Below, one piece after another: positions 4,565 through 12,071 of a stretch of 13,347 nt of DNA (its first letter is position 1; every line of letters starts with the position of its first letter). Below the pieces are notes generated by a model. That model searched no databases. It saw nothing but the letters and a program-made list of their open reading frames with translations, and was not told where the DNA came from. The translations under genes and the position numbers were made by a program. Source of the stretch: Clostridiales bacterium (GTDB lineage: Bacteria > Bacillota > Clostridia > Oscillospirales > Acutalibacteraceae); the NCBI GenBank assembly GCA_022791355.1, contig JAAVYX010000207.1, positions 1-13,347 on the forward strand, written 5' to 3'.

Positions 4565-7500
4565 ATGAGGAAGAGATTCATCCGAACCGGGGCCGCCTTA
4601 TTGGCAGGGGTTATGGCCGCCAGTAGCTTTATAGGGGTATCGGCAGTCGAATCGCCTAAGACCATCTACGCCGTCTCCACCTCTCATTTGGATACGGTTT
4701 GGAGCTGGCCGCTGGAAGACACCATCAGCACCTTTATCCCCAAAACCCTGCGGGAAAATTTCAATCTTCTGGAAAAATACCCAGACTATCAGTTTAACTT
4801 TGAAGGCGCATATCGTTATCAGCTGATGCAGGAGTATTACCCTGAAGAATTTGAGAAGGTCAAGCAATACGTGGCGTCCGGTCAATGGAACGTAGCGGGC
4901 AGCGGCCTGGAGAACGGCGACGTCAACACACCTTCTCCCGAGGCCCTATTCCGCAACTTCCTCTATGGCAACAACTATTTTGAGGACGTGCTGGGCCAGC
5001 GCTCCAAGGATATTTACCTACCCGACTGCTTCGGCTTCGGCTACGCTTTACCTTCTGTGGCGGCCCATTCTAATCTGTTGGGCTTCTCCACCCAGAAGCT
5101 CTCTTGGGGAAACACCTTTGCGGGAGAAAAGTTGCCCTTTGACGTGGGTCTCTGGAAGGGACCGGACGGTAAGTCCATTATTGCCAATATTAATTACAAC
5201 GGTTATACCTCCAGTTTTTCGGGAGGCTTACGCGATAACAGCGATGCCAAAAACCGGCTGAACCGGAGTCCCCTGAACTACATCGGTATGATTTACGGCC
5301 CCGGCGGCGACCGCGGCGGCGCTCCGGGCGAGTCCACCGTGGCGGCCCTCTCCAAGGAGTTCGCCTCCAACACGCCGAATAATGTCAATGTCATATTCGC
5401 CTCCACCGACGATATGTTCAAAGCTATGACTCCGGCCGAACGGGCCAAGCTGGAAACCTACGAGGGCGAGTTCCTCTTGAAGCAGCATGGGGCCGGCGGC
5501 TATACCTCCCGGGCTATCTCCAAGCGGTGGAACCGCCGCAGCGAGCTGCTGGGCGATGCGGCCGAGCGAGCCAACGTGGCCGCCAGCTATATGGGCGCTT
5601 CGGATTACCCCACTGAGCTTTTTGAAGAAATCTGGACCCGAGTGATCGTCCATCAGTTCCACGACGATATCCCCGGCACCAGCAATAGCGTAACCTACAA
5701 GCGCAGCTGGAACGATTACATGGTGGCCATCAAGCAATTTGCCGCCGAGTACCAGAACGGCGTGGCCGGTGTGGCCTCGGTGATGGACACCCGTGTGGAC
5801 GCCGGCGTGCCCGTGGTGGTCAACAATCCCGTAGCCGCCCGCCGCAGCGATGTGGTGGATGCTGAGGTGACCCTTAAATCCGACCTACCCTATGTCCGGG
5901 TCTACGACGATACCGGCGCTGAGGTTGCCGCCCAGGTCCTTTCCCGCAGCGGCAATACCTATAAGATCGCCTTTATGGCCGACGTGGCCTCTATGGGCTA
6001 CCGGGCCTACAAGGTCGTCCCCTCCGATACGGCCTGCGGCGTGGCCGGTAATCTGTCGGTAAGCAAGCGCGAGCTTTCCAATGAGAAGTATACTGTGACC
6101 ATCGACGCCAACGGCGATATCTCCAGTATCATTGATAAGACCGACGGCGATAAGGAGCTGCTCAATAAGCCCATCCGTCTAGGCCTTTTCAACAGCGGCT
6201 ATATTTATTGGGCGGCTTGGGAGCTGAACATTGACGACTACGCCTTCAAAAAGCCGGGCGCTTACGTAGGCGGAACGCCCGAGATTACCATAGTAGAGAA
6301 CGGTCCCGCCCGCGTCGCGCTGAAAATTACTCGGACCCAGGGCGAGTCCACCTATGAGCAGACCGTCAGTCTGACGGCCGGCGGCCAGCTGGTAACGGTG
6401 GACAATGTGGTGGACTGGAACGAGCGCGGCAGGTTCTTGAAGGCCGAGTTCGACCTGACCTCCTCCAATCCCACGGCTACATACGACTTGGGCTTGGGCG
6501 TTATCAAGAGAGGCAATAATGAAAGACAGAAGAGCGATACTTCCGGTCAGAATAAAGCCGAGGTGCCGGTGCAGAAGTGGGCTGATCTGTCCGCCCAGGA
6601 CGATAGCTATGGCGTGTCCATTATCAATGACTGCAAGTACGGCATGGATAAGTACAACGACAGCACCCTTCGTCTGACCCTGATCCACACCCCCGGCAAC
6701 GACTATGATCATGGCGGAGACGCACAGGCATGGGCTGGCGAAAACTACGGTCCTGCTGGCATGACGGTGCAGGAGGTAGGGGAGAACCGGTTCGCCTACG
6801 CAGTCTACGGGCACGGCGGCGCGGCCGAGGATTCGGACGTGCAGGTGGAGGCTGAGGCCTTCAACCAGCCCATGAACGCCTTCCAAACCGAATCCCACGC
6901 CGGCGCGCTGGGCAAAAACTACAGCTTCGGCTCCATCAGCAACAGTAAGGTGCTGGTGCGGGCCCTCAAGAAGGCCGAGCGCAGCGACGAGATCATCGTC
7001 CGCTTCAACGAGGGAGCTGGAGCCGCCGCTGAGAATGTAGCGTTCTCTCTGGGCAGCGGTATCAAGAGCTTCCGGGAGGTCTACGCCTCCGAGGAGGAAG
7101 TGCCGGAAGCTGAGCGCGTCAAGGCTTCCATTAAGGATGGCAAGCTGGTTTTTGATATCGGAGCCTACGGCGTTAAGACCTTTGCGCTGACCTTGAACGA
7201 CGCGGCGGTCAAGGCTGCCGCCCTAAAAACCAAGATCCTCGATCTGCCCTATAACATCGACGTGTATTCCAGCAACGCCAACAAGACGGACGGCGGCTTT
7301 AACCGGATCGGCGATGCCTACGCCGCCGAGCTGGTACCCGATACCTTTGTGCGCGCCGGCGTACCCTATGTAACCGGTAGCAAGCAGGCTGGGGAGAACA
7401 ACGCGGTCCGGGCGGCGGGACAGACCATCCAGATTCCCGCCGGCTACAATAAGCTGCGGCTGCTGGCGGCCTCCACCAACGGCGATAAGGACGCGGCCTT

Positions 7501-10201
7501 CAAGGTAGGAAGCGGTAATGTTACCCTGAACATCGCCGATTACGCGGAAAACGTAGCGGCCTGGGATCTGAAGGATCTCAATACCACAGGCTATGTCAAG
7601 GAGCATATCCCGGCCCTGGTGACCACCCACCGGCATACCCACGGCGCCGATAACCTGGCGGCCACGGCTTACATGTTCTCCTACGAGCTGGATGTAACTG
7701 GCGCGACCAGCGTCACCCTGCCGGCGGATGACAATATTTTGATTTTCGCGGCCACCGCTGTGAATGACGAAAACCGCTCGGCTGCGGTGGCAAGCGAGCT
7801 CCATGACCGTCGTGCGCGGACGCAGGCGGCTCCCAATCCCAGCGGTGTGCTTTTCAGCGCCGGCTTTGAGGATGGGGATGAGATGCCCCGGGAGAACTAC
7901 ACCACCAATCAGAGCAACGTTTCCACTATCAAGTGCGAGGTGGTAAACGAGCCGCGTATTTCCGATTCCAATATTCTGAAAATGTCCGGTAAGGACGACA
8001 GCGCTTCCGGTTCCTTTGTTTACTTCACCATATATCTGAACAAGGCGATTAAGGTGACCGAGGGAACCACCCTCTCCTATAAGTTCTATGCCGGCAACGA
8101 GCTGGGCCGTTATACAGCCATAGATATGGATTTCACCACAGGAAGCTCTCTGCGCGACCGCAGCTCGGCGGTAGACGCGGACGGGGTGCGGATGCATCCC
8201 AGCTATGCCAAGGGAACGGTTGGCGAATGGGTGACCGTTACCTGCGATCTTTCGGCCTGCGCCTCCAATTCCAGTATCACCAAGATTATGTTTGCTTACG
8301 ATCACCCGGGAGATACAGGCGAATTTATCTCCTACATAGACGATCTGGTCATCGGATCGCCTGAGGATCCGTTACAGTTAAAGATCGACGCCGCCGAGGC
8401 CCTGGACCGTTCCTTATATACTGCCGCTTCTATGGCGTCGGTAGACGAGGCCCTGCAGCTGCTCAAGGAAATTCGGGCAGCGGAGGATGCTTCCAACCAT
8501 GAGCTGGATTTCGCCGTTAAGCTTTTGGAAACCTCGATGAGCGGCCTGGTCAAGCAGCGGAACGGCTATGAAAAGATCAACGCCTGGGATTATAACAGTA
8601 CCAGCGGCGTGGGTATCGATAAGGAGAACGGACAGCCCAGTAATATTGGCGGCGTAAACAGCGGCGCATGGGTGTCCTATAATGCCTTATCCTTTGGCAG
8701 TACCGGCGCGGACCGGGTGGTCATCGACTATTCCGGCTGGAACACCGGCGAAGACGCCAAGGCCGAGGTACATCTGGGCGATGCCCAGGGCGAATTGCTG
8801 GCCACCCTGGAAATTCCGCAGACCTCCACTATGGAAGGCGCCGCAGACTGGAGCAAGTATCGGACGGTGGAAGCCAAACTTAGTAAAACTCTCACCGGCG
8901 ATCAGGATATTACGGTAGTCTTTATCGGCTCCAAGGGACATGTTTGTAATGTAAAGTCCTTCCTGTTCAAGGAAGTTGTATCCGAGGCTTCCTTGGAAAA
9001 AGCCCTGCGCCAGGCGCGTAATGTCAATCGTATCGATAAGACCGAGGCCAGTCTGGCGGCCTTGGACGCGGCGATTGCCGCAGCGGAAAAACTGTTGGAT
9101 GCGGCCGAACTTGATTTGGTTAAGGCTGAGGCGGCTATTGATGCTCTCAACGACGCTGTAAACGGACTCAAGGATAAAAAGTACCCTTATCAAAGAGTCA
9201 ATGCCTGGGAGTTTGACGACAGTCATGATCTGAGCATCGACCGGGACGGTAGCGGTCAAGCGACCAATCTGGGCGGTGTTCTCAAGAACGCCTACGCCGT
9301 CTACGAAGCCATGGACTTTGGTGCGATAGGAGCCGACAAGGTTTCCATCAACTATGCCGGCTGGAACACCGGCGGAGACGCCAAGGCTGAAGTCCGGCTA
9401 AACGATGCGAGCGGCGAACTGCTGGGCACGATAGACATTCCCCAGACCTCCACCATGCAGGGCGGCGCCGACTGGAGCAAGTATCAAACGGCTACGGCCA
9501 ACTTGAATCGTACCCTTACCGGAGAGCAGACCATCTGTGTGGTCTTCCGGGGCAGCGGTTCCCACGTGGCCAACGTGAAGTATATCCAGTTCCAGTATAC
9601 CGACCCCAAGGCCGCCTTGGAAAAGGAGATTGCCGACGCCAAAGCCATAGATCGGACCGATAAGACCGAAGCCAGCGTAAAGGCCCTGGACGACGCTATT
9701 GCGGCGGCCGAAAAGCTGGTCGGCGATAGTCTGACCTCTGAGACAGCAGCAGACGCCGTAGCGACCATCAAAACGGCTATTAAGGAGCTGGTGAAGGATT
9801 TCACTGATGAGTTGCAGACGGTTTTGGAAGAAGCCAAAGCCGTCGACCGGACCGGTAAGACGGCCGAGAGCCTGAAGATTTTGGACGACGCTATCGAGGC
9901 GGCCGAGAAGCTGGCCGGCGACGATCATGCGCCTGCGGAGCAGGTCTGGAAGGCTGTGGAGGACCTGCGTGCCGCCATTGCCGGACTGAAGGATATCTCC
10001 AACGTCGTTCCAGGCGATATGGACGGCAACGGCCAGGTCACCATTCAGGACGTGATGGAAGCCTGTAAGGTATTGGCCCGACAGTCGGCCGGCAAAGCTC
10101 CCACGGCAGACGAGATGCTGCGGGGCAATCTGGACGGCGACGATAAATTCAGCATCGGCGACGTTATGGAAATCTGTAAAATCCTCGCCCGTAAGGCCTA
10201 G
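4565..10201 (+). CDS. Secreted modular alpha-mannosidase: GH38 catalytic region, beta-sandwich/CBM6-like modules, FIVAR-like repeats, type I dockerin
   Basis: This 1878-residue extracellular glycosidase is predicted to cleave terminal alpha-mannosyl residues with retention. A signal peptide covers residues 1-27 (cleavage after GVSA). The GH38 region follows at once: HLDTVW gives zinc ligands H41 and D43, YLPDCFGFG gives the nucleophile and ligand D154, STDDMF (D282/D283) is the likely acid/base site, and HQFHDDIPGTS supplies H366. These match H90, D92, D204, D341 and H471 of Drosophila Golgi mannosidase II by family knowledge. Residues about 500-878 are the GH38 C-terminal beta domains, and two more beta-rich regions lie at about 880-1085 and 1093-1268. 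FIVAR-like helical units occur at about 1269-1333, 1471-1543, 1680-1746 and 1747-1810. CBM6-like modules lie at 1334-1470 and 1545-1678. Two dockerin Ca2+ loops end the protein (1816-1878). Start: ATG behind GGAGG (4553-4557). Function is inferred; no sorting motif or transmembrane anchor is seen. Confidence 0.92.
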   Translation: MRKRFIRTGAALLAGVMAASSFIGVSAVESPKTIYAVSTSHLDTVWSWPLEDTISTFIPKTLRENFNLLEKYPDYQFNFEGAYRYQLMQEYYPEEFEKVKQYVASGQWNVAGSGLENGDVNTPSPEALFRNFLYGNNYFEDVLGQRSKDIYLPDCFGFGYALPSVAAHSNLLGFSTQKLSWGNTFAGEKLPFDVGLWKGPDGKSIIANINYNGYTSSFSGGLRDNSDAKNRLNRSPLNYIGMIYGPGGDRGGAPGESTVAALSKEFASNTPNNVNVIFASTDDMFKAMTPAERAKLETYEGEFLLKQHGAGGYTSRAISKRWNRRSELLGDAAERANVAASYMGASDYPTELFEEIWTRVIVHQFHDDIPGTSNSVTYKRSWNDYMVAIKQFAAEYQNGVAGVASVMDTRVDAGVPVVVNNPVAARRSDVVDAEVTLKSDLPYVRVYDDTGAEVAAQVLSRSGNTYKIAFMADVASMGYRAYKVVPSDTACGVAGNLSVSKRELSNEKYTVTIDANGDISSIIDKTDGDKELLNKPIRLGLFNSGYIYWAAWELNIDDYAFKKPGAYVGGTPEITIVENGPARVALKITRTQGESTYEQTVSLTAGGQLVTVDNVVDWNERGRFLKAEFDLTSSNPTATYDLGLGVIKRGNNERQKSDTSGQNKAEVPVQKWADLSAQDDSYGVSIINDCKYGMDKYNDSTLRLTLIHTPGNDYDHGGDAQAWAGENYGPAGMTVQEVGENRFAYAVYGHGGAAEDSDVQVEAEAFNQPMNAFQTESHAGALGKNYSFGSISNSKVLVRALKKAERSDEIIVRFNEGAGAAAENVAFSLGSGIKSFREVYASEEEVPEAERVKASIKDGKLVFDIGAYGVKTFALTLNDAAVKAAALKTKILDLPYNIDVYSSNANKTDGGFNRIGDAYAAELVPDTFVRAGVPYVTGSKQAGENNAVRAAGQTIQIPAGYNKLRLLAASTNGDKDAAFKVGSGNVTLNIADYAENVAAWDLKDLNTTGYVKEHIPALVTTHRHTHGADNLAATAYMFSYELDVTGATSVTLPADDNILIFAATAVNDENRSAAVASELHDRRARTQAAPNPSGVLFSAGFEDGDEMPRENYTTNQSNVSTIKCEVVNEPRISDSNILKMSGKDDSASGSFVYFTIYLNKAIKVTEGTTLSYKFYAGNELGRYTAIDMDFTTGSSLRDRSSAVDADGVRMHPSYAKGTVGEWVTVTCDLSACASNSSITKIMFAYDHPGDTGEFISYIDDLVIGSPEDPLQLKIDAAEALDRSLYTAASMASVDEALQLLKEIRAAEDASNHELDFAVKLLETSMSGLVKQRNGYEKINAWDYNSTSGVGIDKENGQPSNIGGVNSGAWVSYNALSFGSTGADRVVIDYSGWNTGEDAKAEVHLGDAQGELLATLEIPQTSTMEGAADWSKYRTVEAKLSKTLTGDQDITVVFIGSKGHVCNVKSFLFKEVVSEASLEKALRQARNVNRIDKTEASLAALDAAIAAAEKLLDAAELDLVKAEAAIDALNDAVNGLKDKKYPYQRVNAWEFDDSHDLSIDRDGSGQATNLGGVLKNAYAVYEAMDFGAIGADKVSINYAGWNTGGDAKAEVRLNDASGELLGTIDIPQTSTMQGGADWSKYQTATANLNRTLTGEQTICVVFRGSGSHVANVKYIQFQYTDPKAALEKEIADAKAIDRTDKTEASVKALDDAIAAAEKLVGDSLTSETAADAVATIKTAIKELVKDFTDELQTVLEEAKAVDRTGKTAESLKILDDAIEAAEKLAGDDHAPAEQVWKAVEDLRAAIAGLKDISNVVPGDMDGNGQVTIQDVMEACKVLARQSAGKAPTADEMLRGNLDGDDKFSIGDVMEICKILARKA
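8369..9995 (+). repeat. FIVAR-like helical repeats in the mannosidase
   Basis: Four helical units of about 65-70 residues share the pattern 'A..idr..kT..S...LD.Ai.aAekl...' (for example DRTDKTEASVKALDDAIAAA at about 9652-9711). The first three alternate with the CBM6-like modules; units three and four are adjacent, just before the dockerin. Units two to four are closely alike, while the first (8369-8563) is diverged. Such units usually act as spacers or sugar-contact elements in secreted Gram-positive glycosidases. Confidence 0.7.
8564..9600 (+). repeat. Tandem duplication of a CBM6-like module
   Basis: Two copies (about 8564-8974 and 9182-9600) encode modules that align along their whole length. 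Both contain GWNTG.DAKAEV and IPQTSTM.G.ADWSKY, a late TLTG.Q.I.VVF strand and a closing NVK..F. The IPQTST...W..Y...L...TG...I..VF run fits the second half of the CBM6 family. Nucleotide divergence is clear, so the duplication is not recent. The segment between the copies is a FIVAR-like unit. Confidence 0.75.
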
Positions 10202-10251
10202 TTGCTAGGTATCAGGCGCGGTATCCCTTGCCATATTTAAACAAAGCGCTT

Positions 10252-10293
10252 GGCCGCCGTTTCCGGCTTTTGTGGGAAACGGCGGCCTTTTTT
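10252..10293 (+). terminator. Intrinsic terminator after the mannosidase gene
   Basis: A perfect 13-bp stem (GGCCGCCGTTTCC at 10252-10264 with GGAAACGGCGGCC at 10275-10287) with a 10-nt loop is followed at once by six T (10288-10293). Confidence 0.95.
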
Positions 10294-10298
10294 ACCGC

Positions 10299-10327
10299 TT
10301 GCTTTTTGTCTGTATATTACATATAAT
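10299..10327 (+). promoter_or_regulatory. Promoter of the lipoprotein gene
   Basis: TTGCTT (10299-10304), a 17-nt spacer and TATAAT (10322-10327) lie between the mannosidase terminator and the ATG at 10357. This makes the lipoprotein gene an independent unit. Confidence 0.7.
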
Positions 10328-10356
10328 ATTTTTAGAGTTAGAAAGGGGTAGAGACC

Positions 10357-10929
10357 ATGAAAAAAATAGGTATGCTTTGCACGGCGATTCTGGCAGCGCT
10401 GCTACTGTTCGCCGGCTGCAGCGGCGGGACGCCTGCTCAATCGGTGGAGAAAACGCTGGAAGCCGTTAAAACGTCCGATGTCAAAACCTTCAATCAGTAT
10501 GTATCCGGCGACAGCTCTTTGTTTGCAGATAGCGATACTTGGGGCACAGGGGAGTGGGACTTGATGCATATCATGTATCAGAATCTTTCCTATAAGGTGC
10601 TGGAAACCAATGTGGACGGCGGCACGGCTACAGTATCGGCTGAGATCACCAATACCGACTTCAGTAAAATTATTATGAATGCTATGGACGAAATCGTAAG
10701 CGCCACCATGGCGGGAGAAATGGGTGAGGCCGACGAAACGGCTATAGCGCAGAAAATGTTGGATTCCATGAAACGGGCGGCGGATAGCGGCGAAGTGGAA
10801 CCCGTTACGGAAACGGTAAATATTACGCTGGTCAAGGAAGGCTCCTATTGGAAGGTAAAGATCGACGATAATCTGCTCAACGCCTTAGGCGGCGGCAATC
10901 TGGACAATGTGACCAACATGATGCGGTAA
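10357..10929 (+). CDS. Small membrane-anchored lipoprotein, DUF4878/NTF2-like type
   Basis: This 190-residue secreted lipoprotein has a type II signal peptide: a basic start (MKK), a hydrophobic core, and the lipobox LFAGC with lipidated Cys21, followed by a Ser/Gly-rich tether. The mature part opens with a helix (SVEKTLEAVKTSDVKTFNQY) and then beta strands (YKVLETNVDGGTATVSAEIT). It ends with TVNITLVKEGSYWKVKIDDN. That layout is typical of the NTF2-like DUF4878/DUF5105 lipoproteins of Firmicutes, whose function is not established. The ribosome-binding site AAAGGGG lies just before the ATG. The gene has its own promoter and terminator, so it is probably not co-transcribed with the exporter genes downstream. 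Family assignment is by pattern only and tentative; the lipoprotein call itself is firm. Confidence 0.85.
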   Translation: MKKIGMLCTAILAALLLFAGCSGGTPAQSVEKTLEAVKTSDVKTFNQYVSGDSSLFADSDTWGTGEWDLMHIMYQNLSYKVLETNVDGGTATVSAEITNTDFSKIIMNAMDEIVSATMAGEMGEADETAIAQKMLDSMKRAADSGEVEPVTETVNITLVKEGSYWKVKIDDNLLNALGGGNLDNVTNMMR

Positions 10930-10939
10930 TAGAAAGGAA

Positions 10940-10969
10940 ACAGCCGGACTTTTGTCCGGCTGTCTTTTT
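10940..10969 (+). terminator. Intrinsic terminator after the lipoprotein gene
   Basis: A 10-bp perfect stem (ACAGCCGGAC at 10940-10949 with GTCCGGCTGT at 10954-10963) with a TTTT loop is followed by CTTTTTG. It begins 11 bases after the stop codon. Confidence 0.93.
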
Positions 10970-11020
10970 GTTTCCAGCGGCCCGCAAAAAATTCCTTTTC
11001 CACATTGCTAATAAAAACGT

Positions 11021-11049
11021 TTGCTTTGTCAAAGAATACACTTTAGTAT
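11021..11049 (+). promoter_or_regulatory. Possible promoter of the exporter operon
   Basis: TTGCTT (11021-11026), a 17-nt spacer and TAGTAT (11044-11049) lie between the upstream terminator and the adaptor gene start at 11072. The -10 is a poor match and the leader would be very short, so the call is weak. A promoter is nevertheless needed in this interval because of the terminator at 10940-10969. Confidence 0.3.
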
Positions 11050-11071
11050 GGCATGGAAAGGGAAGAGAGAA

Positions 11072-12070
11072 ATGAAAAAATACAGAAAATACCTGCTGCT
11101 GTTTGTACTTACCGTTGTGGCCTTCTATGGCTCTCTGCGCATTCCCGACGTGATGCTCGCCCTTTCTCCCACAGTAAACACCCTTGTTGTCCGCCGGCAG
11201 GACGTCGCCATATCCGTGCGCTGCAGCGGCACGATCGAGGATACGGCGGCTTGTCCGGTGCAAAGCGAGCTGCCCTTGTATATCAAGGAAATAGCCGTAC
11301 AGGAAGGGGAGACGGTCAAAGAGGGCCAGCTGCTTTTTTCGGTTGACAGAGAAGCCACCATGCAGGCCGTTCGCCTCATGTCCAGTCTGTCGGACTCGCC
11401 GGACAGCGCTCTCGCCGCCGGTTCCTCGCTGACCGGCAGTCTCTTGGCCGATCAAATTCCGGAAGCGGTCTATGCTCCGACCGACGGAAGGGTGAAAGAA
11501 CTGACCATATCCCCCGAAAAACTGTATATGCCTGGGAAAAACGCTATGTCGCTGTCTGGCGAGAAAGGCGTGCAAATGCGGGCCTCCTTCAGCGAAAGCA
11601 TTATCGCATCCGTATGGCCCGGACAGCAGGCTACCATTACCGGTAATGGGTTTGAGGGAACTGTTTACACTGGGAAAATTGAAAGTCTGGCGGAAAGCGC
11701 CAAGCAGATTGTCCATACCACAGGTACCGAGACGGTGATAGAGGGCGTAATTTCTATCGATGGAGATTGTACCGGCCTGCGTCCTGGCTATAACGCACAG
11801 GCGGAAATCGTCACCGACCTACGTGAGAACGCCCTGCTTGTACCCTACGAGGCGGTGGGACAGGACGCGTCCAATCGGAAATACGTCTATCAGCTTGATA
11901 ACGGATGGGCCCGCCGCCGTTATATTCAGACCGGTGTGGAAACGGCCGATGGGATGGAGATATTGCAGGGGGTTGAAGAGGGCTGGGAACTGGTGCAGAA
12001 CCCGTCGGTCCTGAACGGCGACCATATACGGGTTATTTCCCGGGAAAATAGGGAAGGGGATATGGAATAA
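11072..12070 (+). CDS. Membrane-fusion (periplasmic adaptor-type) subunit of a MacAB-like ABC exporter
   Basis: This 332-residue HlyD/MacA-type protein links to the ABC permease encoded next and is thought to guide its substrate. The N-terminus MKKYRKY is followed by one membrane segment (about residues 7-23), with the rest outside. The first half of a barrel-sandwich (lipoyl-like) domain reads IKEIAVQEGETVKEGQLLFSVD, the second half VYAPTDGRVKELTISPEKLYMPG. Beta-barrel and membrane-proximal domains follow, with LRPGYNAQAEIV and ENALLVPYEAV as typical family pieces. The stretch between the lipoyl halves is only about 40 residues and not a long coiled coil. The alpha-hairpin that reaches TolC in Gram-negative MacA is therefore lacking, which fits a cell without an outer membrane. 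The start is the ATG at 11072, behind an AGGGA-type site. The permease gene begins 1 nt after the stop, so the two are surely co-expressed. Confidence 0.87.
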   Translation: MKKYRKYLLLFVLTVVAFYGSLRIPDVMLALSPTVNTLVVRRQDVAISVRCSGTIEDTAACPVQSELPLYIKEIAVQEGETVKEGQLLFSVDREATMQAVRLMSSLSDSPDSALAAGSSLTGSLLADQIPEAVYAPTDGRVKELTISPEKLYMPGKNAMSLSGEKGVQMRASFSESIIASVWPGQQATITGNGFEGTVYTGKIESLAESAKQIVHTTGTETVIEGVISIDGDCTGLRPGYNAQAEIVTDLRENALLVPYEAVGQDASNRKYVYQLDNGWARRRYIQTGVETADGMEILQGVEEGWELVQNPSVLNGDHIRVISRENREGDME

Positions 12071-12071
12071 A

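Noticed and set aside
4551..4568. Five-codon frame (MEVKR) overlapping the mannosidase start
   Set aside because: Its ATG lies inside the ribosome-binding site region and has no site of its own, so it is chance.
7223..8305. 360-codon open frame on the - strand within the mannosidase gene
   Set aside because: It is antisense to a protein with clear domains and codon structure, its translation shows no recognisable motif, and similar long antisense frames recur along this GC-rich gene.
11021..11071. TTG start 17 codons upstream for the adaptor protein
   Set aside because: There is no ribosome-binding site before it, and the added residues would sit ahead of a normal basic membrane-anchor start (MKKYRKY). 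The ATG at 11072 is preferred.
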